A DNA stretch of 5,033 nucleotides, from NCBI GenBank assembly GCA_903859265.1, contig CAIOLZ010000094.1, positions 1 to 5,033 on the forward strand. The letters run 5' to 3'. Made by a program: the position numbers and the translations under genes. Below are positions 1 to 5,033 of this stretch, in pieces. The notes under the pieces are model-generated. The model worked only from the letters and a program-made list of their open reading frames with translations. It made no database searches and was not told where the DNA came from. Source of the stretch: an uncultured beta proteobacterium (GTDB lineage Bacteria; Pseudomonadota; Gammaproteobacteria; Burkholderiales; Burkholderiaceae_C). Positions within the stretch are counted from its first letter, which is position 1, and each line of letters opens with the position of its first letter.

Positions 1-92
1 GCGAGTGCGGCATTTGCAAAGAGGCTCAGTGCGCAGGCAGTGAAGGTGGCCAGCAGAAGTCTGGATTTTTGGAGTGTCATCGTGGTTGCCAT
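1..92 (-). CDS. Partial exported protein, N-terminal signal peptide only
   Basis: Only the first 31 residues of this gene lie in the window; the rest continues past base 1. They start MATTMTLQKSR and continue with a hydrophobic stretch (LLLATFTACALSLF), then small residues (ANAALA) that would suit signal peptidase I. This is a typical Sec-type signal peptide, so the mature protein is probably periplasmic or secreted. The start is uncertain: ATG at 92-90 or the in-frame ATG at 80-78; neither has a good Shine-Dalgarno sequence. The gene lies 60 bp downstream of the intradiol dioxygenase on the same strand, with no hairpin terminator between them, so co-transcription is plausible. Next to a ring-cleavage gene in this kind of bacterium, a periplasmic binding protein would be unsurprising, but the family cannot be recognised from what is visible. 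A cysteine at residue 20 follows FTA, a poor lipobox, so a lipoprotein is less likely. Confidence 0.6.
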   Translation of the reverse strand, partial: MATTMTLQKSRLLLATFTACALSLFANAAL

Positions 93-152
93 TTCATAAG
101 AGTGGTTGAAAGACAGAACTGAACGGGCGAAAACAAACAATAGGACGGAGTT

Positions 153-992
153 TCACAGGCGACCATTTTCAGGGTTGAGCACAAAGGTGTATTCCAGCAA
201 ATAGCTGCCGTCGGACTGTTTGGCCCATTTCGCAAGCAGCGACTGGCGCACGCCGAATACGACATCAGAATCGAGGTAGCGGTCATCGTCACGAAACACA
301 TGCGTCGTCAGTGTTTCGTAGCCTTCTGCCTGAATCCGGAAATGCAGGTGCGCCGGACGCCAGGGATGGTTTTGGGTGGCGGCCAGCATTTGCCCAACGG
401 GGCCATCGTGCGGTATCGGGTAGGCCACCGCCAGGGTAGAGCGGAAGTGGAAGTGGCCCTGCGAGTCCGTGTGCAATACACCGCGGTTTTGCGCACGGTC
501 CAGTCCGGGATGTTGCACGTCATACAGGCCCTCGTCGTCCGATTGCCATACCTCCATGGTGGCGTTGGCGATGCCTTCACCGCCCGGTCCGGTGACGCGC
601 CCCCGCACGAGGCAGGGCGCCCCCTTGGCGCCGTTGGCGATGTCCTCACCCAAGGCGTATTGGGGCGCATTGTCCAAATGAAACGGACCAAACACAGTTG
701 CTTCGGTACAGCCGGGAGGTTTGTCGTTGTTCATTGCAATCGTCAGCGTGGACAAGCCCAGAGTGTCTGAAAGCAGGATGAACTCCTGTCGCTTCTCATT
801 GGTGATGTGGCCCACGCGGGTGAGGAAATCGATGCCCGTGGCCCATTCTGTTTCGGTCAGTTTGACTTCGCGCGCAAAGTCATGCAGATGCTGCACCAGG
901 CTCGTCATGATTTCCTTGAGCCGGGCATCCGGTGTGTTGGAAAAACGCGCGATTACCGCTTGCGTGATGGTGTCCTGATTCAAGTTGCGCAC
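153..992 (-). CDS. Intradiol ring-cleavage dioxygenase (hydroxyquinol/catechol 1,2-dioxygenase type)
   Basis: This 279-residue protein belongs to the non-haem Fe(III) dioxygenases that open dihydroxylated aromatic rings between the two hydroxyls in the cytoplasm, giving a cis,cis-muconate type product. Residues about 18-85 form the helical N-terminal dimerisation domain (TPDARLKEIM, RQEFILLSDTLG). Residues about 95-279 form the catalytic beta-sandwich. By motif position the iron ligands are Tyr157 (EGLYDVQ), Tyr191 (VAYPIPHDG), His215 and His217 (WRPAHLHFRI); the family signature spans about residues 128-157. The length and the KRQEFILLSDTLG segment resemble hydroxyquinol 1,2-dioxygenases (product maleylacetate) more than classical catechol enzymes, but substrate choice is not settled by sequence and no maleylacetate reductase is in view. 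The GTG start at 992 is chosen because AGGAG lies 8 bases upstream and the conserved domain begins soon after. The frame stays open much further upstream, but that part is antisense to the lyase-like gene. Confidence 0.93.
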   Translation of the reverse strand: MRNLNQDTITQAVIARFSNTPDARLKEIMTSLVQHLHDFAREVKLTETEWATGIDFLTRVGHITNEKRQEFILLSDTLGLSTLTIAMNNDKPPGCTEATVFGPFHLDNAPQYALGEDIANGAKGAPCLVRGRVTGPGGEGIANATMEVWQSDDEGLYDVQHPGLDRAQNRGVLHTDSQGHFHFRSTLAVAYPIPHDGPVGQMLAATQNHPWRPAHLHFRIQAEGYETLTTHVFRDDDRYLDSDVVFGVRQSLLAKWAKQSDGSYLLEYTFVLNPENGRL

Positions 993-1076
993 CGGTGTGT
1001 CTCCTGTTTTTTTATATTTTGACCCATGTGCAGGACGGGCCGGCACAGCCAATGTTCTACCTGAAATAATGGGCGC
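993..1076. promoter_or_regulatory. Divergent intergenic region between dioxygenase and lyase-like gene
   Basis: These 84 bases separate two genes read in opposite directions, so promoters for both transcripts and any shared operator should lie here or slightly inside the genes. The segment has an AT-rich patch (1007-1020) next to the dioxygenase ribosome site and a GC-rich core (about 1030-1050). No convincing paired -35/-10 boxes or clear operator palindrome were found by eye. The regulatory role is inferred from gene layout alone. Confidence 0.4.
1001..1005 (-). promoter_or_regulatory. Ribosome binding site fixing the GTG start of the dioxygenase
   Basis: On the minus strand AGGAG lies 8 bases before the GTG at 992-990. 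It is the best Shine-Dalgarno match in the window. It decides the start, because the open frame continues upstream through ATG codons that would otherwise give a much longer, false N-terminus. Confidence 0.8.
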
Positions 1077-2144
1077 ATGACCATGGACCGGCGCAATCTG
1101 CTGTGCTTCTTGCTGATGTTGGCCAATGCGCGTTCCGGACGGGCTGCGCCCGCAAGCACTTATGCTTTTGTAACGCCCGAGCAGGCGGACGGCCTTGCGC
1201 AACGCGAACGCGATGCGCCGGCCGCTGCCATGCTGCGGGCTGCAGCCCGGGTCGTTGACCGGGCTCCTCATGCGTTGCCATTGGTGCATGTCGAGGGTAC
1301 CTTGCCGGGTCATGGCATTTACGATTCCAGCCGGGAAGCGCTGCGCGACCTGCCGGCTGCGCGGGATCTGGCAATTGCCGGGCGACTGACCGGAGACTTG
1401 CAATACAGCACTGCTGCGGCACGGTTTGTCAGTGCCTGGGCCGCGACCTACACCCCTAGCCTCAATCCGATTGACGAGACTGGGTTCGATGCGCTTTTCA
1501 TTGCGTGGGATCTGTTGCCCGACACCATCCGTGAGCCTTTGCAACCGGCCATGGAAAAATTCCTGCGGGCATTCGCGCTAGGCTATTTGCAGCACCCCCC
1601 GAAAGGTTCCACAGCAGTGAACAACTGGAACAGCCATCGGGTAAAACTTGCAACCATGGCGGCCTTTGCGGGCGGCGACGAGCGTCTTGTGGCACACGCG
1701 CATGACCGTTACCGGGAGCAACTGCAGGCCAATATCGACAGCAACGGGCTGACCTTTGACTTCAGTCAGCGCGATGCGCTGCATTACGTCGTCTATAGCC
1801 TGGAGCCGCTTCTCATGGCCGCGCTGGCGGCGCGGCAACACGGTCAGGACTGGTGGCCTGACGAGGGCCAGCGGCTGAGCCTTGCGCTAGACTGGCTGCT
1901 ACCCTATGCGACCGGCAAAAAGACCCACATCGAATTTGCGAACACCACGGTTCAATTCGATCGTGTTCGCAGGGATGCGGGCTTGCAGGGATTCGACGGT
2001 ATGTTTGACCCCAAGGTCGCGCGGCTGGCATACGCCCTGGCGGCCCGGCTGGATATGCGGTATGCGGAATTGGCGCAGAGCTTGAAAGACGCACCCTGGC
2101 AAGACGCATGGCTGGAACTTGTGGTGCCTCTTGCCAGGCGCTGA
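1077..2144 (+). CDS. Alginate lyase-like (PL5-type) exported protein
   Basis: The 355-residue product resembles the alpha-helical alginate lyases of family PL5 (Pfam alginate lyase), which cleave uronate polymers by beta-elimination in the periplasm. Residues 1-27 are a signal peptide (MTMDRRNLLCFLLMLANA, then GRAAPAS). The helical repeat region follows, with the active-site-like motif NNWNSHR at 182-188 and FSQRDALHYVVYSLEPL at 229-245. The latter corresponds to the RxxALxYxxYxL motif holding the catalytic Arg and Tyr (here R232 and Y237 or Y240). The family's usual NNH reads NNW, so the histidine normally beside the Asn is replaced, with a His at 187 instead. The length fits PL5 enzymes. 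Real substrate and activity are uncertain; it could act on another polyuronate or be non-catalytic. The ATG at 1077 has a weak ribosome site; ATG at 1083 is an in-frame alternative. It is followed 7 bases later by the solute-binding protein gene, so the two are probably one operon. Confidence 0.8.
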   Translation: MTMDRRNLLCFLLMLANARSGRAAPASTYAFVTPEQADGLAQRERDAPAAAMLRAAARVVDRAPHALPLVHVEGTLPGHGIYDSSREALRDLPAARDLAIAGRLTGDLQYSTAAARFVSAWAATYTPSLNPIDETGFDALFIAWDLLPDTIREPLQPAMEKFLRAFALGYLQHPPKGSTAVNNWNSHRVKLATMAAFAGGDERLVAHAHDRYREQLQANIDSNGLTFDFSQRDALHYVVYSLEPLLMAALAARQHGQDWWPDEGQRLSLALDWLLPYATGKKTHIEFANTTVQFDRVRRDAGLQGFDGMFDPKVARLAYALAARLDMRYAELAQSLKDAPWQDAWLELVVPLARR

Positions 2145-2151
2145 CTACACC

Positions 2152-3165
2152 ATGCAAAAACATCAAAAATTGTTGCGCACTCTCGTTACACGTCGCCATG
2201 CGCTGCGCGCGCTCTCGCTGGTCATGTTGTCCCGGACCCATGCGGCCGAGGCGCAATCACCGGCGCTCGCCTATCCGTTGCGGCCTGTGAAAATCGTGAT
2301 CCCGTTTTCGCCCGGGGCTGGCACGGATGCGATTGGACGCCTGGTTGCCCAAAAAATGGAGGAGGTCCTGGGTGCGAGTTTCATTGTGGAGAACAGGACC
2401 GGTGCATCGGGTGCGATCGGCAGCCAGTTTGTCGCACAGCAGCCCGCCGACGGCTACACCCTGTTGCTGGTGGCGTCTCCGTTCACCACCGTGGCCGCGT
2501 CAATGTCCAACCCGGGTTATGACCCTGTCAAAAGCTTCGCGCCGGTGGGCATGATTGCCAGCGGCCCGCTGGTCTGGGCTGCCAATAACCAGCTCACGGC
2601 CAACAACATGCAGGAACTCGTTGCCCTGGCCCGCAGCAAACCCGGTGCTTTGAATTACGGCTCTGCCGGAACGGGAGGTGTCAACCATCTGGTGCTGGAG
2701 TTGTTCAAGGCAAAAACCGGAACTTTCATTACCCATATTCCGTACCGCGGCGTAGCCCCGGCCACCCTGGACATGATCGCCGGACAGGTTCAACTGGTTA
2801 CGGGCACCATTCCCGCGTTGCTGCCGTTTATCAAGGACGGGCGCATCAAGGCGCTGGCTGTTACCAGTGCCAGACGTTCGCCTGCATTGCCGGATGTGCC
2901 CAGCATGGCGGAGTCAGGCTTCAAGGGATTTGATGTGCTCAATTATTTTGCGCTGGCTGCGCCGGCGGCAACACCGCCGGCAGTGACAGACAAGCTCAAC
3001 ATGGCGTTAAACAAGGTCGTGGCCATGCCTGAAGTGCTGGCGCGGTTCAAGCTCGATGCGGTGGAGGCCATGCCCGGGCCGCCAGCGGCGCAAAAGGCAT
3101 TTATCGAGGCTGATTACCGTGCATGGCGCGAGGTGGTGCGCAGCCAGAACCTGCAGCTTCAATAA
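2152..3165 (+). CDS. Bug/TctC-family tripartite tricarboxylate transporter substrate-binding protein
   Basis: The 337-residue protein is a periplasmic solute receptor of the Bug (TctC) family. Members bind carboxylates, aromatic acids or related small molecules and pass them to a TctA/TctB membrane pair, or act as sensors. Residues 1-35 are a signal peptide with a twin-arginine-like segment (TRRHALRALSLVML) ending near THAAEA. The family hallmark follows: YPLRPVKIVIPFSPGAG (41-57) with TDAIGR, then VENRTGASGAIG (79-90) and ADGYTLLL (99-106), which line the pocket. GSAGTGGVNHL (170-180), PYRGVAPATLDMIAGQV (197-213) and KALAVTSARRSPALPDVP (233-250) complete the two-lobed fold at normal length. 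The start at 2152 gives a sensible signal peptide; the frame opens at 2119, inside the upstream gene. The Shine-Dalgarno is poor and the upstream stop is 7 bases away, suggesting translational coupling. No TctA/TctB genes are in the window, so this is an orphan receptor as far as visible. The ligand is unknown. Confidence 0.95.
   Translation: MQKHQKLLRTLVTRRHALRALSLVMLSRTHAAEAQSPALAYPLRPVKIVIPFSPGAGTDAIGRLVAQKMEEVLGASFIVENRTGASGAIGSQFVAQQPADGYTLLLVASPFTTVAASMSNPGYDPVKSFAPVGMIASGPLVWAANNQLTANNMQELVALARSKPGALNYGSAGTGGVNHLVLELFKAKTGTFITHIPYRGVAPATLDMIAGQVQLVTGTIPALLPFIKDGRIKALAVTSARRSPALPDVPSMAESGFKGFDVLNYFALAAPAATPPAVTDKLNMALNKVVAMPEVLARFKLDAVEAMPGPPAAQKAFIEADYRAWREVVRSQNLQLQ
2961..2981 (+). 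repeat. Perfect GC-only inverted repeat inside the Bug gene
   Basis: GCCGGCGG (2961-2968) and CCGCCGGC (2974-2981) are exact reverse complements around a 5-base CAACA loop, giving a strong potential hairpin in the mRNA. It lies within codons for an Ala/Pro-rich loop (about residues 270-277 of the binding protein), so it may simply reflect codon choice. No T-run follows, so it is not a Rho-independent terminator. Confidence 0.6.
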
Positions 3166-3194
3166 GCTGTCGTAGTGCAGCCCGATGAAAAATC

Positions 3195-3521
3195 ATGGGT
3201 AAGCGCCAACACTACAGCGTCTATGTGATCGAGCTCTCCAAAGACGTGCTCCGGGAGACAAAATTCCGGCGATGCAACCCGCGTTACATCTCCGGCAAGC
3301 CCTGCGTTTACGTTGGCATGACGGGTTTGGATCCTGATATCCGCTTTGACAAACACAAGGCCGGCATCCAGCACAACATCTATGTCTTGCGCTACGGGAT
3401 CCAGTTATTGCCCGATTTGTACGAGGCGTACAACCCGATGGATTACAAAACAGCAGTGGACATGGAAATTGAATTGGGTATTTTGTTGCGTGAAGCCGGA
3501 TTCGGTGTGTGGCAGGCATAA
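3195..3521 (+). CDS. Small stand-alone GIY-YIG-like domain protein
   Basis: This 108-residue protein looks like a single GIY-YIG nuclease-type domain with no other domain. The first strand YSVYVIEL (7-14) takes the place of GIY, and CVYVGMTG (37-44) takes the place of YIG. Arg50 and His54 (IRFDKHKAG) match the conserved arginine and following polar position on the first helix. A C-terminal helix, AVDMEIELGILLREAGF (87-103), offers E91, E93 or E100 for the metal-binding glutamate. The stretch between the two strands (about residues 15-36) is longer than in compact family members and carries RRCNPRYISGKP. The family includes UvrC, Slx1 and homing or restriction nucleases, but the target of this one is unknown and catalysis is unproven. 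It begins 29 bases after the Bug stop with only a weak ribosome site and could be read from the upstream operon or its own promoter. GC content drops towards its 3' end compared with the genes to the left. Confidence 0.75.
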   Translation: MGKRQHYSVYVIELSKDVLRETKFRRCNPRYISGKPCVYVGMTGLDPDIRFDKHKAGIQHNIYVLRYGIQLLPDLYEAYNPMDYKTAVDMEIELGILLREAGFGVWQA

Positions 3522-3523
3522 AT

Positions 3524-3554
3524 TTGATAAAAAAGAAAACCCCAGCTTTACAAT
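3524..3554 (+). promoter_or_regulatory. Candidate sigma-70 promoter for the histidine kinase gene
   Basis: TTGATA (3524-3529) matches the -35 consensus at five of six bases, and TACAAT (3549-3554) matches the -10 at five of six. The 19-base spacer is longer than ideal. They lie in the most AT-rich stretch of the window, directly after the GIY-YIG stop and 30-45 bases before the possible kinase starts. Predicted by eye only. Confidence 0.35.
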
Positions 3555-3587
3555 TGCGCGCTATGAACCGAAACCGGATGCTCAATG

Positions 3588-3593
3588 GGTGGA
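3588..3593 (+). promoter_or_regulatory. Possible ribosome binding site for the GTG start of the kinase
   Basis: GGTGGA lies 6 bases before the GTG at 3600. It also forms codons 2 and 3 after the in-frame ATG at 3585, whose own upstream sequence has only a short GGA (3576-3578). The site favours GTG but does not exclude the ATG. Confidence 0.4.
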
Positions 3594-3599
3594 CCGCAA

Positions 3600-5033
3600 G
3601 TGACCAGTAGCGATTTCCACCAGGATGAGAGCTTCAACTCGGCTTTCGTCGATCTCGCCCCGGATGCCATCGCCAAAAACAAGGCGAACCGCTACAAAAA
3701 ATACGAAACAGTTCAAATCCCGGCATTGCGGCTCACGGGAATGGTGCTGCTAAGTCTGGTGGTAATTTTTCACCAGCACTTTGTCAACGGCACCGCCGGT
3801 ATTGGATGGACTGTCCAGTTTCTTCTGGGATACGCACTGCTGTCCTGGCTGTGCATTTATTGGTTGTACGGCAGAACAGGCTTCGTCGATATCGGGCTGA
3901 CATTTCTCATCATTGACGTACCTGCCTGGACAGTTGCCATTTACGCAACCGGTGGTGAGCACAGCTGGCTGTTCATTGTTCTGCTTCTTCGCGTCGTTGA
4001 CCAGACGCATACCAACTTCCGCAGGGCTCTGTTGTTCGGCCAGTTCGTAACTGCCTCCTACGTGATGCTGGTTATCTATTTGCAGAACATTGACCACCAT
4101 GCAATCAATTGGTCGGACCAGGCAGTCAAGATTTTTCTGCTCTATTCCAGTTCTTTGTATGCCGCATTGGTCGCGCGCGAGGTTGAGAAGACCCAGAGAC
4201 GTGCCAAGACTTCGTTTCGTATGACGCGGGGCCTGGCGATTGAGCTCAAGGACAAGTCTGAGCAGCTAGAAGCACAAACCTCGGAAATTATTCTGGCCAA
4301 GGAAGCGGCTGAAGCAGCCAACATCGCCAAGAGCCAGTTTCTTGCCACGATGTCCCATGAGCTGCGAACGCCCATGAACGGCATTCTGGGCATGCTGCAT
4401 TTGCTCCAAGCCACCGAACTGACGGACCGGCAGCGGGACTACGCCATCAAATCGGAAGGCTCCACCAGGACGCTGCTGAATCTGATCAACCATATCCTGG
4501 ACTTCTCGAAGGTTGAGGCCGGCAAGATGACGCTCGAGGACGAGCCGTTCAGCCTTGAGCGCGTCTTGCGTGATCTCTCGGTGGTTCTGACGGCCAACTG
4601 CGCCGATAAAAACATTGAGGTTTTATTGGATGTCGATCCCCAACTGCCGCAATTTTTGAGGGGTGACGCATTGCGGCTGCAGCAAGTTCTGTTGAACCTG
4701 TGCATCAATGCGATCAAGTTCACTTTCAAGGGCGAAGTCGTGCTTGGCCTGCGTCAGCGGACCATGTCACCGGCCAGCGTGGAAATCGAGTTCTCTGTGC
4801 GGGATACCGGAATTGGTATCGCACCGGAGCAGCACAAGTCCATCTTCATCGGGTTTTCTCAGGCGGAAGCATCCACCACCCGCCGCTTTGGAGGAACGGG
4901 GCTGGGCCTTGCCATTAGCCAGCGTATCGTGCATCTGATGGGTGGCGAAATCCAACTTGAGAGTTCGCCGGGTGAGGGTAGTCACTTTTTCTTTTCCCTG
5001 ACATTCCCGGTCGCCAGTCAACCCATCGATGCA
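3600..5033 (+). CDS. Membrane sensor histidine kinase, C-terminus beyond window
   Basis: The frame is open to the window end, showing 478 residues. A cytoplasmic N-terminus (about 1-42) leads into roughly six membrane segments (43-57, 70-90, 96-116, 122-134, 143-161, 175-192). Basic residues (RYKKY, RR141-142, R193 onward) fall on the cytoplasmic side. No PAS, HAMP or large periplasmic domain is seen, so sensing is probably done by the membrane part. A coiled-coil-like linker (about 212-245) joins the HisKA domain, whose H-box MSHELRTPMNG carries the phospho-acceptor His253. The ATPase domain (about 356-470) has the N box LNLCINAIKF (Asn370), G1 DTGIGI (402-407), an F-box-like IFIGFSQAE and G2 GGTGLGLAIS (431-440). 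The H-box and ATPase region resemble hybrid kinases, so receiver or Hpt domains may follow beyond 5033, but none is visible. It presumably autophosphorylates and passes phosphate to a response regulator; the signal is unknown. The start may instead be ATG at 3585, adding five residues. Confidence 0.92.
   Translation, partial: MTSSDFHQDESFNSAFVDLAPDAIAKNKANRYKKYETVQIPALRLTGMVLLSLVVIFHQHFVNGTAGIGWTVQFLLGYALLSWLCIYWLYGRTGFVDIGLTFLIIDVPAWTVAIYATGGEHSWLFIVLLLRVVDQTHTNFRRALLFGQFVTASYVMLVIYLQNIDHHAINWSDQAVKIFLLYSSSLYAALVAREVEKTQRRAKTSFRMTRGLAIELKDKSEQLEAQTSEIILAKEAAEAANIAKSQFLATMSHELRTPMNGILGMLHLLQATELTDRQRDYAIKSEGSTRTLLNLINHILDFSKVEAGKMTLEDEPFSLERVLRDLSVVLTANCADKNIEVLLDVDPQLPQFLRGDALRLQQVLLNLCINAIKFTFKGEVVLGLRQRTMSPASVEIEFSVRDTGIGIAPEQHKSIFIGFSQAEASTTRRFGGTGLGLAISQRIVHLMGGEIQLESSPGEGSHFFFSLTFPVASQPIDA

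Noticed and set aside
1..92. Lipoprotein reading of the partial gene (FTAC)
   Set aside because: The residue three before the cysteine is Phe rather than Leu/Val/Ile, and small residues further on offer an ordinary signal peptidase I site.
616..632. Two GGCGCC palindromes separated by five bases inside the dioxygenase gene
   Set aside because: They are short, lie within conserved coding sequence and are expected by chance in GC-rich DNA.
1011..1016. TATAAA on the minus strand as a -10 box for the dioxygenase
   Set aside because: A transcript starting about seven bases downstream would begin inside the AGGAG ribosome site, and there is no -35 match at the right distance.
993..1544. Long upstream extension of the dioxygenase reading frame (open to an ATG at 1544 on the minus strand)
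   Set aside because: It is antisense to the lyase-like gene, its translation is Arg/Pro/Gln-rich and unlike any dioxygenase N-terminus, and a good ribosome site with GTG start at 992 gives the normal family length.
1813..2256. Open frame of 147 codons on the minus strand across the lyase/Bug junction
   Set aside because: It lies antisense to two well-supported genes, has a low-complexity Ala/Arg/Pro composition and shows no recognisable motif.
3154..3169. Hairpin CAGCTT-CAAT-AAGCTG over the Bug stop codon as a terminator
   Set aside because: The stem is only six pairs, is not GC-rich and lacks a following T-run, so it does not meet the usual pattern of a Rho-independent terminator.
3193..3585. 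Minus-strand open frame of 130 codons almost exactly opposite the GIY-YIG gene
   Set aside because: The translation is rich in Cys and Arg without domain features, whereas the plus strand encodes clear conserved motifs.
3346..3603. Plus-strand frame overlapping the 3' half of the GIY-YIG gene and reaching the kinase start
   Set aside because: Its Thr/Trp/Cys-rich product looks like a shifted reading of the real gene, and there is no sign that a frameshift joins it to the GIY-YIG domain, which ends naturally at 3521.

Overview
The window looks like a chromosomal segment from a GC-rich betaproteobacterium, most likely of the order Burkholderiales. The main evidence is a tripartite-tricarboxylate-type (Bug/TctC) binding protein, a family greatly expanded in that order. 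The GC-rich codon use of the metabolic genes and the accompanying intradiol dioxygenase fit the same group. The genus cannot be fixed from the sequence alone.

Left part (1-992, minus strand): an intradiol ring-cleavage dioxygenase (153-992) of the catechol/hydroxyquinol 1,2-dioxygenase type has all four iron ligands and a clear ribosome binding site. Sixty bases downstream on the same strand begins a gene cut by the window edge (1-92), of which only a signal-peptide-like N-terminus is visible. The two may be co-transcribed.

Middle part (1077-3165, plus strand): an 84-bp divergent gap separates the dioxygenase from a tightly packed gene pair. The first gene is an exported protein resembling PL5 alginate lyases. 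Seven bases after its stop comes the Bug-type periplasmic solute-binding protein. The arrangement suggests a catabolic locus in which one arm encodes periplasmic polymer cleavage and solute capture and the other encodes aromatic ring cleavage. That functional link is inferred from position only.

Right part (3195-5033, plus strand): a small stand-alone GIY-YIG-like protein (108 aa) is followed by the first 478 residues of a membrane sensor histidine kinase that runs off the window. The kinase has six probable membrane segments, a coiled-coil linker, an intact H-box and an ATPase domain with N, G1 and G2 boxes. Base composition falls towards AT between the two genes, where a candidate promoter for the kinase can be seen. 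The right part appears functionally separate from the catabolic genes.

I found no tRNA, rRNA, CRISPR array, insertion sequence or convincing Rho-independent terminator. No stretch over 300 bases lacks a gene. Nothing here can be shown to be a new system. The items most worth checking are the altered active-site motif of the lyase-like protein, the histidines on the predicted periplasmic face of the kinase, and the orphan GIY-YIG protein.
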